A stretch of 64,000 nucleotides of DNA from Sorangiineae bacterium NIC37A_2 (GCA_002085155.1 NASX01000026.1:2831-66830); one strand, 5' to 3'; shown: positions 18,789 through 28,017, counted from the stretch's first letter. A program made the numbers and translations. Notes: a model not told the origin generated them from the letters alone.

Positions 18789-18815
18789 AACCTGCCGTCC
18801 CCCTGAGGGCAGGTT
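18789..18815. promoter_or_regulatory. Hairpin in the pilB upstream region
   Basis: AACCTGCC (18789-18796) and GGCAGGTT (18808-18815) form a perfect 8-bp inverted repeat with an 11-base loop, 48 bases before the pilB start. No T-run follows, so it is not a normal terminator; an operator or an RNA leader structure is possible. The rest of the 313-bp gap between 18551 and 18863 holds the moeB promoter and no gene that I can see. Confidence 0.35.
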
Positions 18816-18863
18816 CCGCGCGCGCGGGGTGACCCAGGGACCCTTTCGGAGCGATTTTTTCTG

Positions 18864-20573
18864 ATGTCAACGAACCGTCTCGGTGAACTCCTCGTTCGTG
18901 AAAAGCTGATCAGCCTCCAACAGCTTCGGCAAGCACAAGAGGAACAGAAGAAGACGGGGCAGAACCTGGGCTATGCGTTAGCCAAGCTCGGCTACGTGAA
19001 CGACGAGGAGATCACGAATTTCCTCTCGAATCAGTACCGATTGCCCGCGGTCAACCTCGACGAATACGAGATCGACGCCGAAGTCATCAAGATCGTCAAC
19101 AAAGACGTCTGCATCAAACACGGCATCGTGCCCGTGTCCCGTTCCGGCTCGTCGCTCATCGTCGCGATGAGCGACCCGACGAACCTGCACGCTATCGACG
19201 ACATCAAGTTCCTCAGTGGATACAACGTCGAGCCCGTCGTCGCTTCCGAGTCCGCGATTACGAACGCGATCGAGCGATATTATAACGCCGGCCCCTCCTA
19301 CGAGGAGGTGCTCGAAGACTTCCAGCTGGAGGACGAAGATCTCGAGTTCGCGGGTGAAGAAGGCGGAAACGTCACGGCCCTTGAGCTCGAGCGCGCGAGC
19401 GAAGACGCGCCGGTCGTCCGGCTCGTGAACGTGCTGCTCCTGAACGCTATCAAAAAGCGCTGCAGCGACATTCACATCGAGCCCTACGAGAAGCGCTTCC
19501 GCGTCCGCTACCGCATCGACGGCGTGCTCCAAGAGGAGATGAGTCCTCCTCTCCGGCTGAAGAACGCTCTGGTCAGCCGTATCAAGATCATGAGCCAGCT
19601 CGATATCGCCGAGCGCCGCCTGCCTCAAGATGGGCGCATCAAGCTCAAGCTCGGCAAGGGACGCGAGATGGATTTCCGCGTCTCAGTCCTGCCGACCATG
19701 TGGGGAGAGAAGGTCGTGCTCCGCTTGCTCGACAAGAGCAACCTCCAACTCGACATGACCAAACTCGGCTTCGACCCGAAGCCGAAAGAAGACTTCGAGT
19801 GGGCCATCAACCAGCCCTGGGGCATGGTGCTCGTGACCGGTCCGACCGGATCCGGAAAGACGACGACCCTTTATTCTGCGCTCAGCGCTCTGAACCAGCC
19901 GGGCGTCAACATCAGCACCGCCGAAGACCCCGTCGAGTACAATCTGCACGGCATCAACCAGTGCCAGATGCACGACGAGATCGGCTTGAACTTCGCCGCC
20001 GCGCTCCGCTCCTTCCTCCGGCAGGATCCGGACACGATCATGGTCGGCGAGATTCGTGACTTCGAAACCGCGGAGATCGCCGTCAAAGCGGCGCTCACCG
20101 GCCACCTCGTGCTCTCGACCCTGCACACGAACGACGCCCCTGCCACCATTTCTCGCCTCCTGAACATGGGCGTTGAGCCGTTCCTCATCACGGCGAGCGT
20201 CAACTTGGTCTTGGCCCAGCGCCTTGCACGGAAGATCTGCACCGATTGTAAGAAGGAGATCCCAGTCGACGCCGAGGCCCTGCGCGAGCTCGGCGCCACC
20301 GAGGAGCAAATCAGCGAAGCGAAGACGATGTACAAAGGAACCGGCTGCTCGACCTGCAACAACAGCGGCTACAAGGGGCGCATCGCGCTCTACGAGGTCA
20401 TGCGCTTCACGGACGCGCTCAAAGACCTCGTGCTCCAAGGTGCATCCACCGCGGAACTGAAGATGGGCGCCATCAAGGGCGGCATGGCCACCCTCCGCAT
20501 GGCGGGGATCAAGAAGGTACTCGAAGGCGTCACGACCCCCGAAGAGGTCGGGCGCGTCACCATGGCCGACTAG
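18864..20573 (+). CDS. pilB: Type IV pilus extension ATPase PilB
   Basis: A GspE/PilB-type secretion ATPase (569 aa) that drives pilus assembly. The N-terminal GspE-N domain (RLGELLVREKLISLQQLRQAQ) is the PilZ/c-di-GMP-responsive module of this family. The ATPase domain has Walker A GPTGSGKTT at about 326-334, the Asp box AEDPVEY, Walker B GEIRDFETAE and the His box TLHTNDAPA. The metal-binding tetracysteine is present (CTDC near 458 and CSTC near 494), which separates PilB from PilT. Length is normal. pilT follows after 47 bp. Peripheral at the inner membrane, at the pilus base. Confidence 0.95.
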   Translation: MSTNRLGELLVREKLISLQQLRQAQEEQKKTGQNLGYALAKLGYVNDEEITNFLSNQYRLPAVNLDEYEIDAEVIKIVNKDVCIKHGIVPVSRSGSSLIVAMSDPTNLHAIDDIKFLSGYNVEPVVASESAITNAIERYYNAGPSYEEVLEDFQLEDEDLEFAGEEGGNVTALELERASEDAPVVRLVNVLLLNAIKKRCSDIHIEPYEKRFRVRYRIDGVLQEEMSPPLRLKNALVSRIKIMSQLDIAERRLPQDGRIKLKLGKGREMDFRVSVLPTMWGEKVVLRLLDKSNLQLDMTKLGFDPKPKEDFEWAINQPWGMVLVTGPTGSGKTTTLYSALSALNQPGVNISTAEDPVEYNLHGINQCQMHDEIGLNFAAALRSFLRQDPDTIMVGEIRDFETAEIAVKAALTGHLVLSTLHTNDAPATISRLLNMGVEPFLITASVNLVLAQRLARKICTDCKKEIPVDAEALRELGATEEQISEAKTMYKGTGCSTCNNSGYKGRIALYEVMRFTDALKDLVLQGASTAELKMGAIKGGMATLRMAGIKKVLEGVTTPEEVGRVTMAD

Positions 20574-20620
20574 GAGCCCCCAAGAGCAAACGAAGAGCCG
20601 GAGAGGATCGAAAGGGACGA

Positions 20621-21721
20621 ATGGAAGCAGGCGTGAAGGTCAATCTCCACCAGCTGTTGCGCGCGGTCATCGAGAAGGGCGCGAGCGACATGCACATCAC
20701 GACCGGCTCTCCGCCGCTCCTTCGTATCGACGGACAGGTCGTCCCCCTCAAGCTCGATCCTCTCACTCCGGTCGAGACCAAGCAGCTCTGTTACTCGGTG
20801 CTCACCGAAGAACAGAAGATCGAGTTCGAGAAAAACAAAGAGCTCGACCTTTCCTTCGGCGTGAAAAACCTGTCGCGCTTCCGCGCCAACATCTTCATGC
20901 AGCGCGGCGCCGTCTCCGGTGCGTTCCGCTCCATCCCTTTCAAGATCCTGAGCTTCGAAGAACTCGGTCTGCCCCCGGTCGTCGCGAGCTTCGCCAAGAA
21001 ACCCCGCGGGCTCATCCTCGTCACGGGTCCGACCGGTTCCGGTAAGAGCACCACGCTCGCGAGCATCATCGACAAGATCAACTCCGAGCAGCGGGTCCAC
21101 ATCATGACGGTCGAGGACCCGATCGAGTACCTGCACCCCCACAAGAAATCTGTGGTGAATCAGCGGGAAGTCGGCGCCGATACCGGGAATTTCAAGACAG
21201 CCCTCAAATACGTACTCCGACAGGACCCGGACGTCGTCTTGATCGGTGAGATGCGCGATCTCGAGACGATCGAGGCCGCCCTGACGATTGCCGAGACGGG
21301 ACACCTGGTGTTCGCGACCCTCCACACGAACAGCGCCGTCCAGAGCGTAAACCGGATCATCGACGTCTTCCCGCCCCATCAGCAGGCCCAGGTCCGCGCT
21401 CAGCTCTCTTTCGTGCTCGAAGGCATCGTCAGCCAGCTGCTCTTGCCGCGAGCGGGCGCACCGGGCCGCGTGCTCGCCATGGAGGTCCTTGTCCCGAACG
21501 CCGCGATCCGCAACCTGATCCGCGAAGACAAAGTGCACCAGATTTACTCGCAAATGCAGGTTGGCCAGGCCGGTCACGGCATGCAGACGCTGAATCAGTC
21601 GCTCTTTTCGCTCTACGCGCGACGCCTCATTACCCTCGAAGAGGCTTTTGGCCGAAGCAATGACGCCGAAGAGCTGCGGATGATGATCGAGCAACGCGGC
21701 GGCTCGGTGCCTCGTGGCTGA
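20621..21721 (+). CDS. pilT: Type IV pilus retraction ATPase PilT
   Basis: A 366-residue hexameric motor that depolymerises the pilus and so powers twitching (S-motility in myxobacteria). It shows Walker A GPTGSGKST at about 136-144, VEDPIEYLH, Walker B LIGEMRDLET, the His box TLHTNSAVQ and the PilT hallmark AIRNLIREDKVHQI near residue 290. The N-terminal DMHITTGSPPLLRIDG is also diagnostic. Length is typical. It follows pilB directly, but pilC, pilS, pilR and pilA are not in this window; purF comes next. Confidence 0.95.
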   Translation: MEAGVKVNLHQLLRAVIEKGASDMHITTGSPPLLRIDGQVVPLKLDPLTPVETKQLCYSVLTEEQKIEFEKNKELDLSFGVKNLSRFRANIFMQRGAVSGAFRSIPFKILSFEELGLPPVVASFAKKPRGLILVTGPTGSGKSTTLASIIDKINSEQRVHIMTVEDPIEYLHPHKKSVVNQREVGADTGNFKTALKYVLRQDPDVVLIGEMRDLETIEAALTIAETGHLVFATLHTNSAVQSVNRIIDVFPPHQQAQVRAQLSFVLEGIVSQLLLPRAGAPGRVLAMEVLVPNAAIRNLIREDKVHQIYSQMQVGQAGHGMQTLNQSLFSLYARRLITLEEAFGRSNDAEELRMMIEQRGGSVPRG

Positions 21722-21764
21722 GAGGCCACGGCCCTCGGACCTTTGTCATACCTGCGCTCGATCG

Positions 21765-21792
21765 TTGCCAGGCTCGACCTTTGCGCTATAGG
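21765..21792 (+). promoter_or_regulatory. Candidate promoter for purF
   Basis: TTGCCA (21765-21770) and TATAGG (21787-21792) are separated by 16 bases, 18 bases before the purF ATG. The leader would be very short. The match is moderate. Confidence 0.35.
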
Positions 21793-21809
21793 GCTCGCGC
21801 GGAAACGAC

Positions 21810-23294
21810 ATGTGCGGCGTGTTCGGGATTTACGGCCACAGTGAGGCCGCCAAGCTTGCTTATCTCGGTTTGCACGCTCTGCAGCATCGCGGGCAGGAGA
21901 GTGCAGGCATTGTCTCGAGCGACGGACGCCAGCTCAAGCTGTTCCGCGACATGGGGCACGTCATCGACGTCTTCCCCGAGTCGCAGCTCGAGGAGCTCAA
22001 AGGTGTCCACGCCATCGGGCACGTCCGCTACTCGACGTCCGGCGGCTCAGCGCTTCGCAACGCGCAGCCGATCGCCATCGAGTACTCCAAAGGAACACTC
22101 GCGGTCGCTCATAACGGAAACCTCACGAACGCTGACGCCCTCCGCAAACGGCTCGAAGATGCGGGCTCGATCTTTCAGACCTCGAGCGACACCGAAGTCA
22201 TCGTCCACCTGATCGCCAAGAGCAAACAACAGCGCGTCGTTGACCGCATCGCAGACGCTCTCGGCCAGGTCGAAGGCGCCTATTCTCTCCTCTGTCTGAC
22301 GGAAGACTCGCTGATCGCGGTGCGCGATCCGCTCGGCATCCGTCCCTTGTGCCTCGGTAAGCTACGCGGCACCGAGGTCCCCGTCTTGGCCAGCGAACCG
22401 ACCAGCTTCGAGCTGATCGATGCCGATTTCGTCCGCGACGTAGCGCCCGGCGAGATGTTGATCGTGAGCCCCGAAGGGACCACGAGCCTGTTCCCCTTCG
22501 CCCCGGTCGCCCGTCGCACCTGCATCTTTGAGTTCGTCTACTTCGCGCGGCCCGACTCGGTCCTCGACGGTGTGAGCGTGTACGAAGCGCGCAAGAACCT
22601 CGGACGCAGCCTCGCGCGGGAACACGGGGTCGACGCCGACGTCGTCATCCCCGTCCCCGACTCGGGGGTCCCCGCGACGATCGGCTACGCCCAAGAATCA
22701 GGCATCCCCTTCGAGATGGGCCTGGTTCGAAGCCACTACGTGGGCCGCACGTTCATCGAGCCGAAGCAGAGCATCCGACACTTCGGCGTGCGCCTGAAGC
22801 TCTCCCCAGTCGGCGAGACCCTGCGCGGGAAACGCGTCGTCGTTGTCGACGACTCCATTGTGCGCGGCACCACGAGCCGGAAAATCGTCAAGATGCTCCG
22901 GGACGCGGGCGCCAAAGAGGTTCATATGCGCATCGCGAGCCCTCCGACCGAGTGGCCCTGCTATTACGGCGTCGACACGCCGACGCGAAGCGAGCTGATC
23001 GCCGCGACCCACACGGTGGAAGAGATCAACCAATACATCACAAGCGACACTCTCGCCTATTTGACGCTCGACTCCCTGAAGCACAGCGTACTCGCGGCGC
23101 GCGAGAGCCATCTGCGCCGAGAAAACGGAGCCTCTGCCTTCCCGCTCCCCGACCCGGCGAGCAGCAAGCGACACCTCACCGTCGCCCAGTCACTCACGGA
23201 GACTTCCTTCTGCCACGCCTGCTGGAGCGGGGATTACCCCGTCAAGTTCCAGCCCCAGGAGCGCAAGGAACAGCTCCCGCTCTTGCACGTCTAA
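21810..23294 (+). CDS. purF: Amidophosphoribosyltransferase
   Basis: First committed enzyme of purine synthesis: PRPP plus glutamine gives 5-phosphoribosylamine. The N-terminal glutaminase starts [20 protein letters not shown], with Cys2 becoming the N-terminal nucleophile after Met removal (no propeptide is seen), then [19 protein letters not shown] and HNGNLTNA. The phosphoribosyltransferase domain has [14 protein letters not shown] and the PRPP motif [14 protein letters not shown]. Length (494 aa) is normal. The FeS cysteines of the Bacillus type cannot be judged with certainty, but C-terminal Cys residues exist ([12 protein letters not shown]). Cytosolic. Confidence 0.95.
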   Translation: MCGVFGIYGHSEAAKLAYLGLHALQHRGQESAGIVSSDGRQLKLFRDMGHVIDVFPESQLEELKGVHAIGHVRYSTSGGSALRNAQPIAIEYSKGTLAVAHNGNLTNADALRKRLEDAGSIFQTSSDTEVIVHLIAKSKQQRVVDRIADALGQVEGAYSLLCLTEDSLIAVRDPLGIRPLCLGKLRGTEVPVLASEPTSFELIDADFVRDVAPGEMLIVSPEGTTSLFPFAPVARRTCIFEFVYFARPDSVLDGVSVYEARKNLGRSLAREHGVDADVVIPVPDSGVPATIGYAQESGIPFEMGLVRSHYVGRTFIEPKQSIRHFGVRLKLSPVGETLRGKRVVVVDDSIVRGTTSRKIVKMLRDAGAKEVHMRIASPPTEWPCYYGVDTPTRSELIAATHTVEEINQYITSDTLAYLTLDSLKHSVLAARESHLRRENGASAFPLPDPASSKRHLTVAQSLTETSFCHACWSGDYPVKFQPQERKEQLPLLHV

Positions 23295-23436
23295 CGCAGC
23301 CGCAAGCGTCCGCCCTGACAGGTCGAACGCGCTCTCCCGGCGCCGCCTGTACCAACGAGCGGGACCCCCTGGACATGCGATCGTGAGCATTCGGGCGGTC
23401 CTTTGCGCCGGCGGCGAGTGGCTCAGGAAGGTGAGC

Positions 23437-24972
23437 TTACTTGATGACTTCCTCTTCGCAGGCGAACGCCATGAAGTGGGAGTGCTGGACGCCTTCGCGG
23501 AAGTCGTCGAACAGTGCCCCGACGAAGCCATTGTCGCCGCGCACGAGACGCGGCTCGATGCTGTTCGCGGCCCCGCCGACCAGCAGTCGCTTCGGCTCCA
23601 CGATCTCGAGGGCCTCACCGATCACCGTGCCGAAAATGTCGTAATTTTCTCCGGCCAGCTCCGCCCAAGCGAGCACGACTCGATCTCCAAACGAGACCAA
23701 GTTGTTGTCCCGAGCAGCTACGCCCCCGGGCGTCACGGGGGCTGGACCTGCGAGTAGAGCACCCGACGGACTGAGGATCGCACCCCAGATCGCCGATCGA
23801 TCTTCGACGTCCCAGGTGAGGAGGAAGTTCTCGCCGAGCGCCGCGATCTTGGGTCGATCACCGCCCGAATCGATCACATTTACGACGGGGGACGTCGGCG
23901 TCGCGAGGTCTTTCGCGAAGGCGCGGAACTGCACTTCGATGTTGCCGCCGGGGACCTTGGTGTCCGTCGCTGTGTAGACGATTCCGTAGCCGGTCCGGTT
24001 CGGCTCGATCGCGACGAAGCCGTAATCCTTTCCGTCTTGCGGCGTGAGCTCAAGGTTCCCTCCGATCAACGTCCCATCTGCGGAGATGAGCTGCGCTCGA
24101 ATCTGGGGTCCATCAGGAGGCGGCAGGATCTCCTGCCACAGGACAACAAAGCGCCCTTGGTCGTAGATGACCTCAGGGGCCCAGGACGACGACGGCGTGT
24201 CCGTCAGTCGAAGATCCGAAAGCCGCTTCTCACCCGAGGGGTCGAAGAGCGTGAAATAGACTTCGTAGTTGCCGCTGCGGGCGTCCTGCCAGGCGGCGCC
24301 AAAGTGCTGCCCGGACCAAGCCAGCGGTGTCCCATAGGAGCCGACGTTGACGGGCGAAACCAGCTTTTCCTCAGAAAGGACCTCGCCGCTCGCGTCCAGC
24401 CACTGAATGAAGCTTCGGTTCTCGGAAAGGGACCTGTCACGAGCGCGGTAGCCGAGCGCAAAAACGCCTTGTCCAAAAGCGATGCCTCGACTGCCAGACA
24501 AGACCCGCTCGTCTGACGCAACACGTACGGGCGTCATGAGCGCGCCCGGTGACGGCAGGATGGGCAGGCCGTTGTCGATGACGTCGTCGCAGTCGTTGTC
24601 GACGCGGTCGCAGACTTCGGTGGCGCCCGGGTAGGCGCGCGGGCTCGTGTCGTCACAATCGTTGCCGCAGGTGCCGTCGGGAAGCGGAGCGTAGAAGCCG
24701 TCGCCATCCAAGTCGACGCTCACCGAATCATACGCACAGCCTCCCGTCTCCGGGACGCAGCGCGCCGTAAAACACGGGTCATCGGAGTGACACTCGATGG
24801 GCGGCTGAGCCACACATTGTCCCTCGAGACAGCGGGCAGGCTGACAGAGGTCCGTCGAACAGTCCGAGTCGGTCTCACAGCGGAGCCCTGCGCTCAAGAG
24901 CGCAGAGCGCGAGCCACACGAAAACGCAAAAAAGGAGAGCGAAAGCCCCAGGGTCCACAGAGCACCACGCAT
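23437..24972 (-). CDS. Lipoprotein with MopE-type putative metal-binding motif
   Basis: A 511-residue exported protein. The signal MRGALWTLGLSLSFFAFSC ends in a lipobox Cys. A Cys-rich segment follows (CETDSDCSTDLCQPARCLEGQC ... CHSDDPCFTARC), then one copy of the MopE-like motif: VDLDGDGFYAPLPDGTCGNDCDDTSPRAYPGATEVCD and DNDCDD, described in databases as a putative metal-binding (Ca or Cu type) motif. The remaining 350 residues are a run of beta-rich repeats (GQHFGAAWQDARSGNYEVYF; EVIYDQGRFVVLWQE) that probably form a propeller. Surface or periplasmic. It overlaps the preceding gene by one base (TGATG), so both are cotranscribed and likely work together. Confidence 0.7.
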   Translation of the reverse strand: MRGALWTLGLSLSFFAFSCGSRSALLSAGLRCETDSDCSTDLCQPARCLEGQCVAQPPIECHSDDPCFTARCVPETGGCAYDSVSVDLDGDGFYAPLPDGTCGNDCDDTSPRAYPGATEVCDRVDNDCDDVIDNGLPILPSPGALMTPVRVASDERVLSGSRGIAFGQGVFALGYRARDRSLSENRSFIQWLDASGEVLSEEKLVSPVNVGSYGTPLAWSGQHFGAAWQDARSGNYEVYFTLFDPSGEKRLSDLRLTDTPSSSWAPEVIYDQGRFVVLWQEILPPPDGPQIRAQLISADGTLIGGNLELTPQDGKDYGFVAIEPNRTGYGIVYTATDTKVPGGNIEVQFRAFAKDLATPTSPVVNVIDSGGDRPKIAALGENFLLTWDVEDRSAIWGAILSPSGALLAGPAPVTPGGVAARDNNLVSFGDRVVLAWAELAGENYDIFGTVIGEALEIVEPKRLLVGGAANSIEPRLVRGDNGFVGALFDDFREGVQHSHFMAFACEEEVIK

Positions 24973-25550
24973 CAATAACAAACCCCGTAGTTGAGCACGT
25001 CGGTTTCTCCGCAGATGAGCCCAGGCGGGCAAACATCGGGCTCGAACACGCTACATAACTTCGCGCAGCGCGGGCCACCGGTCGCTCCTACCACACAGAG
25101 ATATCCCGGAGCGCACAGCTCTCCGTTTCCGCTGCCGCAGATTTCGCCCTGGGTCGCCTGCCCCGCCCGGGCGCAGTAGGTCCCGTACACTGTCGCTCCG
25201 CACTCCCCTTCTTTCGGGAAGCGTGAATAAGGAGCGCAGGCGCCGCCTTCGGGACACGTCGCGATCGGGTCCAAAGGATCGCAAGGGGTCATTCCTTTCA
25301 CAGGAGGCACCACCTCGCAGGGCTCCTCGACGATCGTACCGCCCGCTCCTGGCACACCTCCCGTGAGTGGAGCGACGCCGCCGGTCCCACCGCCGCCGCT
25401 CGGAGCGCCACCGGTCGGGTCCGCACCTCCCGAAGCGAGGCCCCCCGTCCCGCCACTCGGCTCCCTCGGATCATCGTAGTCGGACGACGCGGCGTTCCCG
25501 CCGCAGGCCACGGCAGATCCGAGCGCAAGAACAAAGATCGTCCGGTGCAT
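24972..25550 (-). CDS. Cys-rich lipoprotein, 192 aa
   Basis: The start MHRTIFVLALGSAVACGGN gives a lipoprotein signal with Cys16. A low-complexity linker (GGTGGLASGGADPTGGAPSG and similar) runs to about residue 72. The C-terminal domain is rich in paired cysteines (EECEV-type spacing, CDPLDPIATCPEGGACAPYSR, CGATVYGTYCARAGQ, CVVGATGGPRCAKLC, CPPGLICGE), which suggests a disulfide-stabilised fold. It overlaps the MopE-like gene by one base and stands first in that pair. Function unknown; surface or periplasmic location is likely. Confidence 0.6.
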   Translation of the reverse strand: MHRTIFVLALGSAVACGGNAASSDYDDPREPSGGTGGLASGGADPTGGAPSGGGGTGGVAPLTGGVPGAGGTIVEEPCEVVPPVKGMTPCDPLDPIATCPEGGACAPYSRFPKEGECGATVYGTYCARAGQATQGEICGSGNGELCAPGYLCVVGATGGPRCAKLCSVFEPDVCPPGLICGETDVLNYGVCY

Positions 25551-25605
25551 TCGAGCTCCCGAAGTATAGCGGAAATGAGCCGGACGCCAGACAATCGCAG
25601 CTCGG

Positions 25606-26322
25606 ATGTGCGGCCGTTACGAAGCTCCTGCTGAATTCAGCGAAATCAAGCTGGCCTTCGAGCTCTCTGCGAGCGTGAGCGGCGCCGGATTAGCGTGGCA
25701 TAATAATATTGCAGCCTCCTACGGCGTCGGTAGTTCCGCTCCTCTGATCGTCACAGACAATGGCGAGCGAGCTCTCACGACAGGCCGCTTCTGGTACGTT
25801 CCGCCTTTTTGGAATCAGCCGCTCAAAGAGCTCCCGACCTCCTTCAACGCGCGCAGCGAAAGGATCCGTGAATCGAAATTCTTCCGCGGCGCAGTGAGCG
25901 AGAGGCGCTGTCTCGTCCCGATGATGGGATGGTTTGAGCGAAGCCGCGAGCGACGTCGTGACTACCGCTTCGCTCCGAAGCGCCCTGAGCCGGAAGCAAC
26001 GAAGCCCTTTGCGTGCGCCGGGGTATGGTCCACAGCCCACGATGAACAAGGCAACACGTTTCGTTCCTTCGCGATCCTGACCACGGTCGCCAATGACAGC
26101 GCTCTGCCCATTCACCCGCGCATGCCGCTCGTGGTCCCTCCGCATGACTATGAGCCATGGCTCCTCGGTGATGACCCCCACGAGCTCATCTCCCTCTTAC
26201 AAGAAGCCAACAGATCGCTCCCCCTGTTGATAGAGGAGCAAGCGCCCAAGAAGAGGGCGAGCCGCTCTCGCTCCCCGAAGGCCCAGCTCGACCTCTTCGG
26301 GAAACGGCGGGACGACTCCTGA
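25606..26322 (+). CDS. SRAP (HMCES/YedK) abasic-site DNA-protein crosslink protein
   Basis: An SOS-response-associated-peptidase domain protein of 238 residues. The family active site is present: Cys2 (MCGRYEA) forms the crosslink to abasic sites in single-stranded DNA, with Asn81 in FNARSE, Glu111 in MMGWFER and His170 in IHPRMPLVV. The name peptidase refers to the self-removal of Met1. Length is typical. The C-terminus is basic and disordered (PKKRASRSRSPKAQ) and ends in QLDLFGKRRDDS; a QLDLF element is a beta-clamp-like motif, so binding to the sliding clamp is possible. It stands alone on its strand beside a divergent lipoprotein gene. Confidence 0.85.
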   Translation: MCGRYEAPAEFSEIKLAFELSASVSGAGLAWHNNIAASYGVGSSAPLIVTDNGERALTTGRFWYVPPFWNQPLKELPTSFNARSERIRESKFFRGAVSERRCLVPMMGWFERSRERRRDYRFAPKRPEPEATKPFACAGVWSTAHDEQGNTFRSFAILTTVANDSALPIHPRMPLVVPPHDYEPWLLGDDPHELISLLQEANRSLPLLIEEQAPKKRASRSRSPKAQLDLFGKRRDDS

Positions 26323-26436
26323 GAGCTCGCTTTCTCGGAAACCCGCGAGCTTTCCGGGGCCGCGGCGAAGCCTATAGATCCGGGCCCGGGGCCTTCGCTC
26401 GGCACCCGCCCTCGAGTCTGATAGAGCTCTCGGTCG

Positions 26437-27105
26437 ATGAGAGGCAGAAAAACCCACTCTCGCGCGTTCTTGCTGCTCGGGCCCGCTTTCGGACTCCTCC
26501 TCGCGGGGTGCCCCGACGGACGCGGTCCTGGCGGAACCACGCCTTCCGGAGGCTCAACGAGTCCGGCGACTGACGACAGTGAAACGGGAGGCTCGACAGC
26601 CGTCTCAGAGAAGGAGCGCCCGAGTGACGCCGAGGGCCCGAGCTGTCTGGTCCCCCTCGCCGAAGTTCCGCCGCCTCCTCAAGTTCCCCGCGCTTCGTGT
26701 CCGGAGGATCCGTCGCGCCCCACCATGCCGGAAGGCCGGCTTTCGTTCCCCGGGACGAAAGCACCGGAGCTGCGCGTGGAAATCGCGAAGACCGACCCAC
26801 ATCGCTCTCACGGTTTGATGTTCCGTCCTTCGCTCTCGGAAGACGAGGGAATGCTCTTCTCATGGCCCCAAGAGGGGCCTCGCAGCTTCTGGATGCACAA
26901 TACCTGCCTAGCTCTCGACATGTTGTTCATCGACGCCCGAGGTTTCGTCGTGGGTATCCTCGAGCAGGTGCCCCCCTGGAACGACCATCCCCGCGGCGTC
27001 CGCTGCCCCGCGGCCCATGTGCTCGAGGTGCGCGCCGGTTGGTCGCGGGATCACGGAGTTGTTCCTGGATCCCGCGCGCTCCTCGATGGGCGTCCCTTCG
27101 AATAG
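26437..27105 (+). CDS. DUF192 family lipoprotein
   Basis: The start MRGRKTHSRAFLLLGPAFGL leads to LLLAGCPDG, a lipobox with Cys26. A Gly/Ser/Thr-rich linker of about 80 residues follows, then the DUF192 domain from about residue 110: ELRVEIAKTDPHRSHGLMFR, EGMLFSWPQEGPRSFWMHNTCLALDMLFID and the VPPWNDHPRGVRCPAAHVLEV part. DUF192 proteins are small secreted or anchored proteins of unknown biochemistry, with a conserved GLM and WMKNT-like motif as seen here. The cyclophilin lipoprotein gene follows after 59 bp and is probably cotranscribed. Confidence 0.75.
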   Translation: MRGRKTHSRAFLLLGPAFGLLLAGCPDGRGPGGTTPSGGSTSPATDDSETGGSTAVSEKERPSDAEGPSCLVPLAEVPPPPQVPRASCPEDPSRPTMPEGRLSFPGTKAPELRVEIAKTDPHRSHGLMFRPSLSEDEGMLFSWPQEGPRSFWMHNTCLALDMLFIDARGFVVGILEQVPPWNDHPRGVRCPAAHVLEVRAGWSRDHGVVPGSRALLDGRPFE

Positions 27106-27164
27106 CGCACCTTCCGACGGGCTTGCGCTCCGGGCGCCCCTCTGAAAGAACTCGCGCGACTGTC

Positions 27165-27932
27165 ATGATTCGTTTTGCCCTCGCCCGAGCCACTCGTCGT
27201 CTCGAACTGTCGTGCTCTCTCTGCGTGCTGCCCTTTTTGCTCACGCTCGGCTGCAGCCGCCGCGTCGAAGAGCCTGAGCCGAGAAAGGTCGAAGAAGCGA
27301 CCGAGAAGCGGGTCGAGGTCAAACAAGCGGTGCCCCGTGAGGTCACTCGCGACAAGGCCGACGATAACGGCGACCCGCTGGGCGGAAAGTTCTCGCTCGC
27401 CGACGCCACGATGGGCCTGCCCGAAAAGGGCACGCTCACCGCGACCATGAAGACCACCAAAGGCACCCTCGAATGTGAGCTCTTTGAGGACAAGGCGCCC
27501 ATCACTGTCGCAAACTTCGTGGGCCTGGCCCGCGGCTTGCGCCCCTTCCGCGATCCCCAGAAGAACTGGGTCAAGAAGCCGGCCTACGACGGGACTACCT
27601 TCCACCGCGTCATCAAGGGTTTCATGATCCAAGGTGGCGACCCGGAAGGAACCGGGCGCGGTGAACCTGGCTACGTCATTCCCGACGAAGTGTGGCCCGG
27701 CGCGACCCACAACGAGCGCGGCCTGCTCTGTATGGCAAACCGCGGACCCAACACGAACGGCATGCAGTTCTTCATCATGGACGGTAGCGCTCCGCACCTC
27801 GACCGGAGCTACACAATCTTCGGCAAGTGCGGCCCCGGTTCGGTGATTGAAGCAATCGCCGATTCAAAGGTTTCGGGTGACCGCGCCATCGATCCGGTCA
27901 AGATCGAGAAGGTCACTGTCACCCGGCGCTGA
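27165..27932 (+). CDS. Lipoprotein cyclophilin-type peptidyl-prolyl isomerase
   Basis: A periplasmic or outer-membrane foldase of 255 residues. A signal with lipobox FLLTLGC (Cys near residue 30) is followed by a charged linker rich in Glu/Lys. The cyclophilin domain starts near residue 90 (TMKTTKGTLECELFEDKAPI, TVANFVGLARG) and carries the catalytic-site stretches FHRVIKGFMIQGGDP (Arg and Phe), GLLCMANRGPNTNGMQFFI and LDRSYTIFGK. A Trp that gives cyclosporin binding in human CypA is not obvious. It catalyses cis-trans isomerisation of proline bonds of exported proteins. ATG 27165 is chosen because the lipoprotein signal starts there. Confidence 0.85.
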   Translation: MIRFALARATRRLELSCSLCVLPFLLTLGCSRRVEEPEPRKVEEATEKRVEVKQAVPREVTRDKADDNGDPLGGKFSLADATMGLPEKGTLTATMKTTKGTLECELFEDKAPITVANFVGLARGLRPFRDPQKNWVKKPAYDGTTFHRVIKGFMIQGGDPEGTGRGEPGYVIPDEVWPGATHNERGLLCMANRGPNTNGMQFFIMDGSAPHLDRSYTIFGKCGPGSVIEAIADSKVSGDRAIDPVKIEKVTVTRR

Positions 27933-27958
27933 GCCCCTTTGGGTCGCCTTCCCTCTTC

Positions 27959-27992
27959 GAGCGCTCTCCTCCCTTTCCGGGTGAGCGCTCGA
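27959..27992. repeat. Paired GAGCGCTC palindromes upstream of yceD-rpmF-fab cluster
   Basis: The 8-bp palindrome GAGCGCTC occurs twice (27960-27967 and 27984-27991), with starts 24 bases apart. The flanks extend it to CGAGCGCTC ... GAGCGCTCG, so it can pair as a hairpin or serve as two protein sites. It lies between the cyclophilin stop and the yceD start. No T-run follows. Confidence 0.4.
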
Positions 27993-28017
27993 GGCGCGTT
28001 TGTTGTACGGTTGGCCC

